Below, piece by piece: positions 56,601 to 64,000 of a stretch of DNA of 64,000 nucleotides. Source of the DNA: Ilex aquifolium (Eukaryota; Streptophyta; Magnoliopsida; Aquifoliales; Aquifoliaceae). How positions within the stretch are numbered: the stretch's first letter is position 1; each line of letters opens with the position of its first letter. Made by a program: the position numbers and the translations under genes. The stretch lies in NCBI GenBank assembly GCA_951799425.1, contig OX637398.1:3653501-3717500 (forward strand), in the 5' to 3' direction. Under the pieces are notes generated by a model that saw only the letters and a list, made by a program, of their open reading frames with translations, ran no database searches and was not told where the DNA came from.

Positions 56601-57230
56601 GGAGTTCCTCTTGAGGAAGACACTGAGCTTATCTGCAACCTGGTTGCATCTCTTACCCAAGGCTTTGTAGGTGCTGATCTTGCAAACATCGTCAATGAAG
56701 CTGCTCTACTTGCTGCTCGTGGAGGTTTGTAAAAATCTGTACATTGACAATTTTTCACTCAGTTTTTATTGCCAGCACTTCTGCAATCTCATGCACAGTT
56801 TGTTGCCCAGATGGTAACCTTAATCTTACCCTATTTATGATCACTATATCACTAAAGCTGCTTGTTTCACCCCTTTCCAGTTTTATCTTGTATAGGAAAT
56901 CAGGAATGCTTCAACCCAATTTGTTTTGACTGTTGACAAATTTGCAATTGCTATGTTTCAGTTTGCATGTGTGAAACTTGATTATGAAAAGACAATGTAA
57001 GTATAATCTTATGCCGTCTTGATTTCACAGGTGGTGAATGTGTGTCGAGGGAAGACATAATGGAAGCTATAGAAAGAGCGAAGTTTGGAATCAGTGATAG
57101 GAAACTGAGTCCTACTACAATAAGCAAGGAAATAGGGAAACTGTTCCCATGGATGCCATCTCTTCTTGGGAGGAAAGATAGAAGACAGGACACATTTCAA
57201 GGGCCCCTGGGCTATCAAACTCTAAGCTGA
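53593..57230 (+). CDS. FTSHI3: FTSHI3: inactive FtsH-type AAA protein, chloroplast, 4 coding exons
   Basis: Coding exons 53593-54627, 54932-55255, 56424-56724 and 57031-57230 (GT-AG introns) give 619 residues, against about 622 for Arabidopsis FTSHI3. An N-terminal region rich in basic and hydroxylated residues (1-110) fits a plastid transit peptide. Two membrane spans follow (about 132-152 and 286-308), then the AAA domain: Walker A GPPGTGKT at 371-378, Walker B IIFIDE at 426-431, and [18 protein letters not shown] (second region of homology). After the AAA domain the protein stops with GPLGYQTLS, identical to FTSHI3 as I remember it. The M41 peptidase domain with its HEXXH zinc site is absent, so it cannot be a protease. 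Family knowledge links FTSHi proteins to plastid protein import motors and chloroplast development; for FTSHI3 the precise role is less clear. Confidence 0.95.
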
Positions 57231-57785
57231 TGAGTACGTTCTGTTGCTCAGACCTGTTTGTTATACACTACATTCATGAATGCATACGTGTACTTAAATG
57301 AGAAAATTTTGGTTCTAATCAATTTTTTTCCCCATTGAATCTTGTTTGAAATAAAATGACTTCTTGTTGTTGCATATTTGAGTGCCAAAATTGGAATTTT
57401 GAGGTTTCATGTTGAATTTGAGCCACTTTTATATAGGGATCCTGGAACATATTGGCACTTCATTTTGATGATTATGACTGTTTTTCATTCATAGACCAAG
57501 AGCATCATCCAAGTTAATTTAAGTTGGACGATAAGGTGTGCCTGATGTGATATTCAAGAGGTGGATTTATCGCGCGATTTATTAGTGGTCCATTATAATT
57601 TACAATTGTGTGACATTGGATGTCATGGTTCTGCACAATAAACAGCAGAGCATGTTAGTAATTGTTAGTTTGGTGAAGAGAACTATCCCCATCAAGAAAT
57701 TAAATAGACCCGAGATTAATATACGTGAGGGGTTACTCCACTAATTGTCAATTGATTTTAAGTTAGATGTTCTACCATAGTATAG
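57231..57785. other. 3' flank of FTSHI3
   Basis: Probably 3' UTR in the first 150-200 bases; no further gene. The phrase GAGGGGTTACTCCACTAATT (57729) has a diverged match inside the extra piece of the right duplicated segment (61263). Confidence 0.35.
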
Positions 57786-58404
57786 AGTTGGTGGGCTACT
57801 CTCACTCAGTTAAATTTCTGTCTATTTCGGTTTAGCTTTAGTCTGTTTTTCTATATATTTTAGTCTGGTTTAGTAGTGCAAGTGCGCGTTTTCCACATCA
57901 GAAATTAAGTAGACCCAAAGTGGGTTTGTATGGTTTTACACAGGGACAAATCTTGAAAATGAAATGAAAGCATAAACTGCTTTGTAAATCGTCCAGATTG
58001 TTCGGATAAAAGAGTAACAGCCACTACCATTGGAATCCAAAATATGGAGTTTTTTCCACTGTAGTCACGTTTATTTTTCAGACCCATGTAGTTTCAATCT
58101 GATTTTATAAAATAATTTACTTTTAAAAACCGTCATTCCAATGGACGTCTTGTACGTAAAAGCCTCTTCAAACTACACATTGCTCACCACAGATGGATTC
58201 CATTGACGCTTTTCAACATGGAAACATCTTTTTGAATGATATTTCACTTGAGAAATAAATTCAAAACTACCTTTCATTAAGAATAAAGTTTTTTTTTTTT
58301 TTTCGATATGGGTATGGTAAAAAACTCGTAAATCTCTTCATGTAGGCCCCTATCATTGTCAAGCACTCTGGGAATGCGACATTAGCCTTTTAACTTTGCT
58401 TATC
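57786..58404 (+). repeat. Duplicated segment, left copy
   Basis: Sequence from GTTGGTGGGCTACTCTCACT to GGGAATGCGACATTA is repeated with high identity at 61080-61919. It lacks the roughly 190-base piece present in the right copy (61263-61452). No gene inside. Confidence 0.8.
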
Positions 58405-58826
58405 TCTCGCGAAGCCACATTTAATTAGCGTTCAAATAAAACGACTCTCAACATTTGAATTTGAATCATCTTTAATACAATTTTCTTAATTATAATAAAG
58501 TATTAATCGTGAATTCAAGTGAAATTCATTATATATAAAAGTTGATCATCTATTAATATACAATGAATGATCGACGATGAAAGAAAAATAGAGAGAGATT
58601 TGAATCCGGCGTAGACATGTAAATGTATCTACATTTCAATCCTAATCTACCGAGAAGGACCCCAGTAACTACCCCCCTTGAGTTTCTAAACAACTTTGAA
58701 TTGAACTGGTATAACTTATCCATAGCAGCCCTGGTCTCGGGGCCAAAATGCTTCATCTCCGGTTACAGGATGACACGTATCCAAAACAAAATTACACATG
58801 TCAAGCAATGAATTGGTTTGTAAAAC

Positions 58827-58834
58827 TATAAATA
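58827..58834 (+). promoter_or_regulatory. Probable TATA box of the KIN gene
   Basis: TATAAATA, 86 bases before the start codon. About 50 bases upstream (58771-58780) TGACACGTAT contains an ACGT core resembling an ABA-response element, which would suit a stress-induced gene. Both are inferences from motif and position. Confidence 0.6.
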
Positions 58835-58919
58835 CACCCTACTCCAACTATATAGCATATCTAAAGTTTGAGCTTCTGAACAACTAAGTTTGCTTGTGTT
58901 TCAAAAGGAAAAATCAAAG

Positions 58920-59591
58920 ATGGACCATTCTCAGAAAGCAAGTTACAATGCTGGTGAGGCCAAGGGCCAAGTTCAGGTGATATTCAAGTTCCTCTTTCCT
59001 CTTCCAATTAGAATGGCTATTTTGAGTTTGCATGATGGGAATGATGTGCAATTGTTGTTCATTACAGGAAAAAACCAGCCAGATGATGGACAAGGCTAAC
59101 GATACTGCCCAATCTGCCAAGGAATCGATTCAAGAGGTTCGTTTTTTTTAACATAAATCAATATATATTGATTCACATAATCTCTCTGTACGCGGGATAA
59201 AGTTGTATACATATAACTAACATTTTCGGACCTTAGAAGGATAGGTGTCTCATGCACTCGACTATCCTTGACATGAAATAAAGCTCAGTAGAGAAAAGGA
59301 ACTATGAAAATCATCCGGTCACTCGTGGCAATGGGAAACAGTTTTGATTTTTAGAACTACAAACTTGCATTAGCTTCCTAATGTGCATTGTAGCCATTTT
59401 TCAACACATGCAGTGACATATCAATCAAAGATCATAGTCAGAATGTATCTAAGTTTTGTTTAAAAAATGTATTTTATTGTAAAATGATGTTTTGTGTATG
59501 CATTGTTGCTATTCAGACTGGTCAACAGATGAAGGCTAAAGCACAAGGGGCTGCTGATACTGTCAAGGATGCTACTGGAATGAACAAATGA
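58920..59591 (+). CDS. Stress-induced KIN/COR6.6-type LEA protein, 3 exons
   Basis: Coding exons 58920-58976, 59068-59136 and 59517-59591 (GT-AG, all phase 0) give 66 residues, the same length as Arabidopsis KIN1/KIN2. The protein is hydrophilic, without Cys or Trp. It is rich in Ala, Lys, Gln and Met, with the repeating LEA-like pattern QKASYNAGEAKGQVQ, MMDKANDTAQSAKES, KAQGAADTVKDATG and the family ending TGMNK. It should form amphipathic helices and protect membranes or proteins during drought and cold. KIN-type genes are usually induced by ABA, cold and dehydration; the ACGT-core motif upstream is consistent. The small exons are easily missed, so the frame from 58890 running through the first donor site is not the gene. 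It lies between the two copies of a duplicated segment. Confidence 0.92.
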
Positions 59592-60304
59592 AGCTGACTG
59601 GAGTCGCTTTCTCCAACTCTCTAGCTTTTGATCTTTGCCTTGGTGGCCTTTTTATGTTTTATTTTTAAATTTTTTTTTTTTGGCAATTTGAGATAAGTGT
59701 GTGATGCTCTCCACACAACTGGGTTTTTGTTAGTTTTCGATTTGAACAATGTTTATGTAGGAAGCTCTCCCATGGAGCTTTCACCTTATGAGTTATGTCA
59801 TTCTTATTTCATGCATTTGGAGCTTTGATGATGTACTTTCTTTCATATCCGTAGTTGCATTTTCCTCATGTGATTGCATTTAAAAAACACTCAAAAAAGT
59901 GAATGAATTCCTTGATTTTCATTGACCTTAAAAAAAGTAGCCCAAGGTATAAACAAGGCACTCGTCACTTCCGATCTTAGAAAAGTTAGAGATACATAAT
60001 CTCATCCTCGTATATGGAATGGTTATTTCTACATTTTCGTTACCCATGAGCAGTACGAAATTGGTTGCGCACTCATGCATGGATATCAACATGGAGAGAA
60101 CTAGGCATAGAAATGGTCTATCTAAAAAAAAAACTTCTCCGGAAGTTTAGCCTCTGGTTTATCTCCGTGTTTTTGTTGTTTCCTCAATTTTGAACTCAAA
60201 AACGAGTAAAACACATTTTGGGTGTTTCCCAAATTTTCATTACAAACATATTTTTGTCTGTTTTTAGAATTCGAAAACAAAAAACATGTTTTCGAAACAC
60301 AATC
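59592..60304. other. 3' flank of KIN gene and spacer
   Basis: The 3' UTR probably runs to about 59800-59880. No other gene or element ends are seen. Confidence 0.35.
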
Positions 60305-61044
60305 TTTTTTTTTTAAGAGAATGAGAAATTTTATTCCAAAAAAGATGAATTTACAAGAAGCAAAGCAAACAAAGCTTTAAAAAAGAAAGCTAAGCCACAG
60401 TTGGCTTTAAACCTTCAATATTAAAAAATCAATAAAAACTTCATTTTGACTCAAAAACTACACAGCACATCTCCAATACTCTGCCTTAATTTCCACTCCA
60501 GAACTCCAATGCAAGACAGCAACAATGCAGCTCATCAACAAAAAGCATCAAAGTTGCTACAGCAACTTAATACCTCAGCACAGTACCACAGGCAGCAAAT
60601 CAGAACATTCCAGCAGGCAGCACCAGCTTCCAGATCAGACCCAGGCCAACAAGCAAGAGTTAGAAGGCATTAAAACAGAAACAAGGAATCAACAATCCTC
60701 ATTCCTTTTCACAGTACCTTGCAGCATCATCCATAGTCATCAAACACAAACTTCCTACGTTTCCTTAGCACAGGCAAACAGCACCTATCTTGTGCTACAA
60801 CCATTTTCACCTCCACAGGAATATTCAACTCATCAGAGAAATCAGTAGTTCTTCTTGTCAACACAGCATAATTAGCCAGTCTATCAGCAACATTGTTTGC
60901 TTCTCTGAAAATGTGAGATATTTGACATTCACCAATACTTAAAAGCTCTTTTATGTGGTCCAGAAAACCCAAAAGAGGCCAGGCACATTCACAGACCCCC
61001 AAAATAGAGTTGAACAACACTAATGAATCACTTTCCACTATCAT
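60305..61044 (-). mobile_element. 5'-truncated LINE with RNase H domain
   Basis: On the minus strand a frame of 105 codons (61044-60727) has the plant LINE-type RNase H pattern: VESDS near the start, W in the middle, then ISHIFREANNVADRLANYA. It is followed by about 400 bases of 3' UTR-like sequence and a poly-A tail (plus-strand T run 60305-60314). The upstream reverse transcriptase is missing, so this is a dead, 5'-truncated insertion. The target duplication could not be defined. Confidence 0.65.
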
Positions 61045-61079
61045 AGTATAGAATCAACACAGTAAAAGAATCAACTCTA

Positions 61080-61919
61080 CCACTATCACAGTATAGAGTT
61101 GGACCTTGAATAGTTGGTGGGCTACTCTCACCCAGTTAAATTTCTATCTATTTCGATTTAGTTTTAGTCTGTTTTTTTATTTATTTTAGTCTGGTTTGTT
61201 AGTGCAAGTGCGCGTTTTCCACATCAGAAACTAAGTAGACCCAAAGTGGGTTTGTATGGTTTGAGGGGTCACTCCGTCGATTGCAAATAGATGTTACATT
61301 CGTATCTCATGCCAAATTGGGGCCATTACATGGACCAGAGAACCATTCGCATAAGAAGTTTTCGTCATTTTCTTTCTTCTGGATCATTAGGCTCTCTAAG
61401 ACCCGGCAAATGAGCTCTATCGTGGGCATTCGTTTCTTTTTATTGAAAGGTAATACACAGGGACAAATCTTGAAAATGAAATGAAAGCATAAACTGCTTT
61501 GTAAATCGTCCAGATTGTTCGGATAAAAGAGTAACAGCCACTACCATTGGAATCCAAAATATGTATAGTTTTTTCCACTGTAGTCACGTTTATTTTTCAG
61601 ACCCATATAGTTTCAATCTGATTTTATAAAATAATTTACTTTTAAAAACCGTCATTCCAATGGACGTCTTCTACGTAAAAGCGTCTTCAAACTACACATT
61701 GCTCACCACACAGATGGATTCCGTTGACGCTTTTCAACATGGAAACATCTTTTCGAATGACATTGTTCAAAAATTATTTCACTTGAGAAATAAATTCAAA
61801 ACTACCTTTCATTAAGAATAAAGTTTTTTTTTTTTAATATGGGTATGGTAAAAAACTCGTAAATCACTTCATGTAGGCCCCTATCATTGTCAAGCACTCT
61901 GGGAATGCGACATTAACTT
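61080..61919 (+). repeat. Duplicated segment, right copy
   Basis: Matches 57786-58404 at high identity but with an extra piece at about 61263-61452 and a few small indels (for instance GACATTGTTCAAAAATT near 61759). It ends at ACTTTG, where the retrotransposon LTR begins. A GAGGGGTCACTCC motif starts the extra piece. Confidence 0.8.
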
Positions 61920-62667
61920 TGTGGAGGGAATCGAGACGGCTCGGCAGGCCCCAAGGCGACACGTGTACAAATGAAGCCGTTACGGAGTGCAGGAGCCGAG
62001 TACAAGGGAATACGCCGAGTAGTAAGCAGGAGCCGAGAAGGCGCTGTTCCATGGAGCCAGGAATGAACCTCTGACACCAGCAGTTAATGAGATATGACTC
62101 AGCATTTATGAAGACGTGAGTGACTTAGACAGCATTAAATGCGCCTCTGCATCCTCGAAGACCCAAACTGACAGTGATGAGTGGATGCATTAATGACTGT
62201 GATGCCGAGTTCTCACATAGGGCCGAGTGCCCCTAAACACCAAGTACTCGGGTGTAGGCGTCAGACACCGTTCATAGGCACTCAAGTGCCTTGATAGCCT
62301 GATGAACTCGGCGTTGCCCCAAGGTTGGATATCCCCCCGCCGAGCATTGATGGCGCGGGAATCTAGGTAAAAATCACTCATTACATGTGGGTAATGGCAA
62401 CAGGCATTGATTGCTGAGACAACCCCAGTGTCAGAGCAATCATTACAGGTTTGTGTATAAATACTCCTCAGAACAATGAGCAAAGGTACGCAAAATCTAT
62501 CCAGAATTCACAGAAGGAGAGCTTTCCCCCATCCTTACTAACTAAAGCTTCGGAGGGGATAAGCCGGGCGTGCGCCTGGCTCCCTTTTTCCTAACCTTGT
62601 GATTGTTTCAGGGTCTGCTATCAGCCCAGCCGCTACTCGATATTGATTGCAGGAATTATCCCGTGCA
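61920..62667 (+). mobile_element. 5' LTR of a Gypsy retrotransposon
   Basis: It begins TGTGGAGGGAATCGAG at the exact point where similarity of the duplicated segment stops and ends CCGTGCA (TG...CA). A TATAAATA box lies at 62456-62463. A primer site and gag follow in order. Base composition is clearly richer in G and C than the surrounding DNA. The 3' end of the element lies beyond the window. Confidence 0.75.
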
Positions 62668-62670
62668 ATT

Positions 62671-62688
62671 TGGCGCCGTCTGTGGGAA
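62671..62688 (+). other. Primer-binding site of the Gypsy element
   Basis: TGGCGCCGTCTGTGGGAA is a primer site seen in plant Tat/Retand-lineage Gypsy elements (tRNA-Arg type by general knowledge). It lies 3 bases after the LTR end. Confidence 0.75.
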
Positions 62689-62719
62689 CAAACAACCTTT
62701 CTTTTGTAGCGGTTACATC

Positions 62720-64000
62720 ATGGTGAATACTCGATCCCAAGGGGAGGGGATAGGGAGCTTGCACGCGAGGAACGTAGGGGCTATACGCCTCCCACTGGTT
62801 AGAGAAGGAAGCCCAGCGCGCCAGTCAGCTGGGGTTGAACGTTCTTCCCAACGAACGTTCCTCATGGATCAGGGACCAGGGGGGAAAATCCCCTCGGCCC
62901 GTGACATCGTTGAGATGGTGGAGGAACGTATGGGGGAACGCATGAGAGAACTAGAGAGAGACAACGCCAAGGTGCGGCGTAGACTGAGAGAGTTCGAGCA
63001 ATCAGCAAACGCCAGCTGGCACACCCGAGAACCTTTCGATCGGAGCCCCAGCCGGCAAGAATCCAGGAGAACGAGGCCTGAGACCCCCGTGAGAAATCGG
63101 CGCGGGCGCTCAGCCGAAAGACAAGGTCTGGGAAAACGGCAGAGGCATGCACCCGAAGAAGGGCCCGGGGAAATCCGCCGGGGAGCAAGCCTTTCATGGT
63201 GGGACCTCCGCCGAGGGATTCCACGAGATGTCTTATCCACGGAGTCCCAGGCAGAATCTACCGCAAGGAGGCCTAGAGAGGCCAAGTACCCGGGAAAGCT
63301 CGAGGGTGATGTGCACAGAGGACCGCAACCCAGGGGGGATGACGAGCAGATATCCTCTCCGTTTGTGCGTTCCATCAGAGAAACTGAAATGCCGAGGAAG
63401 TTTGCCGTCCCCCGGTTCAAAGCGTACGATGGGAGGACCGATCCTGAGAGTCACCTTCGGCATTACAAACAACTGATGTCGATTTATGACACTGACCAGA
63501 GGGTGTTATGCCGGGTCTTCCCCATGAGTCTGGGGGATACCGCTATGAAGTGGTATGAAAGTTTGGCCCCAGAAAGCATTGAGTGTTGGAAGCAGATGGC
63601 CGAGCTCTTCAAGGCGCGGTTCATCACCAGCACCAAGAAGCCGAAAGACATCGGCGCCCTGCTCACCCTTAGGAGGAGGAACGGGGAGTCCCTCCGACAG
63701 TATGCCATACGATACTGGGAGGAGGTTAATGAGGTGGATGCGTGCTCGGAAGCGATGGCTGCTGCGTCTTTCCGGCTAGGATTGTCCCGGGACACCGGCC
63801 TTTACCGGTCCCTTACTAAGAGGGGTCCTGGGGACATGAGGGACTTAATGGCGCGCATAGACAAGTATGCTCGAGTCGAGGAAGAGGCCACCGTTCCCGA
63901 GAATAGAGCAGCAATGCCGAGGAAGAAAGAGAGGGAGCCACAGTCTCGGGGTGCGCCCATTACGCCACCAAGCCGCTTGTCTTTTCAGGGGGTTAACACG
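62720..64000 (+). CDS. Retrotransposon gag (Gypsy, probably Tat/Retand lineage), partial at right edge
   Basis: A frame opens at ATG 62720, about 30 bases after the primer site, and stays open for 427 codons to the window end. Residues 1-200 are charged and Arg/Glu-rich, with a likely coiled coil (EMVEERMGERMRELERD). From about residue 228 (FAVPRFKAYDG) a retrotransposon gag domain follows with FPMSLGDTAMKWYESL (about 268-283), WKQMAELFKARF and RRNGESLRQYAIRYWEE. This is the capsid-like part that packages element RNA. Protease, reverse transcriptase and integrase would lie to the right, outside the window. An intact frame suggests a fairly young insertion. Antisense frames in this GC-rich stretch are shadows. 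Confidence 0.85.
   Translation, partial: MVNTRSQGEGIGSLHARNVGAIRLPLVREGSPARQSAGVERSSQRTFLMDQGPGGKIPSARDIVEMVEERMGERMRELERDNAKVRRRLREFEQSANASWHTREPFDRSPSRQESRRTRPETPVRNRRGRSAERQGLGKRQRHAPEEGPGEIRRGASLSWWDLRRGIPRDVLSTESQAESTARRPREAKYPGKLEGDVHRGPQPRGDDEQISSPFVRSIRETEMPRKFAVPRFKAYDGRTDPESHLRHYKQLMSIYDTDQRVLCRVFPMSLGDTAMKWYESLAPESIECWKQMAELFKARFITSTKKPKDIGALLTLRRRNGESLRQYAIRYWEEVNEVDACSEAMAAASFRLGLSRDTGLYRSLTKRGPGDMRDLMARIDKYARVEEEATVPENRAAMPRKKEREPQSRGAPITPPSRLSFQGVNT

Noticed and set aside
58890..59099. 69-codon frame covering the first KIN exon
   Set aside because: It reads through the GT donor at 58977 into the intron; the spliced 66-residue product matches the family.
62862..63476. Minus- and plus-strand frames of 100-183 codons in the Gypsy gag region
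   Set aside because: GC-rich DNA gives long chance frames; the plus frame from 62720 has the gag domain and runs through all of them.

Overview
This is a stretch of plant nuclear DNA. It is AT-rich between genes, its genes carry GT-AG introns, and every recognised gene is a eudicot-type nuclear gene. I cannot name the species from sequence alone; a woody eudicot is a reasonable guess. The window is a gene-poor euchromatic block in which old single-copy genes are separated by nested transposon remnants.

Genes left to right: a bZIP43-like transcription factor (8.05-8.62 kb, +); a GAUT9-like pectin galacturonosyltransferase with 3 coding exons (14.6-17.1 kb, +); a GLUTAMINE DUMPER-type membrane protein (21.9-22.2 kb, -); a mitochondrial-type PPR protein (27.4-29.4 kb, -); a degenerate tRNA-Ala(TGC) copy (32.37 kb, +); a second PPR protein, At5g38730-like (33.8-35.6 kb, -); S-adenosylmethionine decarboxylase with both classical upstream ORFs (38.5-42.16 kb, -); a TBC/RabGAP with 8 coding exons (45.8-50.7 kb, -); the proteolytically inactive FtsH homologue FTSHI3 (53.6-57.2 kb, +); and a 66-residue KIN/COR-type LEA protein with 3 exons (58.9-59.6 kb, +). 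Exon junctions were worked out by hand from splice sites, reading phase and family conservation.

Five of these genes (FTSHI3, TBC, SAMDC, KIN/LEA, PPR) are, from memory, near neighbours in Arabidopsis at At3g02450-At3g02490. SAMDC2, KIN1/KIN2 and a PPR also cluster around At5g15950-At5g15980. The window therefore looks like a preserved ancestral gene block with local reordering. The genes do not form a pathway, but several are polyamine-, stress- or organelle-related housekeeping genes.

Between the genes the sequence is mostly mobile DNA. It includes five non-autonomous Helitron copies (two internal types, ends TC...CTAG, inserted between A and T); two Mutator-like MITEs with perfect 9-bp target duplications; hAT-like and Harbinger-like elements; a long foldback element between the second PPR gene and SAMDC; a tandem pair of short LTRs with primer-binding sites (TRIM or Copia remnant); a 2.5-kb LTR with a tRNA-Met primer site; a 5'-truncated LINE with an RNase H domain; and, at the right edge, the 5' LTR, primer site and gag of a GC-rich Gypsy element that runs off the window. 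A duplicated segment of about 0.6-0.8 kb brackets the KIN gene. I found no CRISPR, operon or bacterial system, and no clearly new defence or metabolic system. The most notable structures are the Helitron family with long internal CCN-repeat tracts, the SAMDC uORF pair with an intron-split uORF, and the foldback element.
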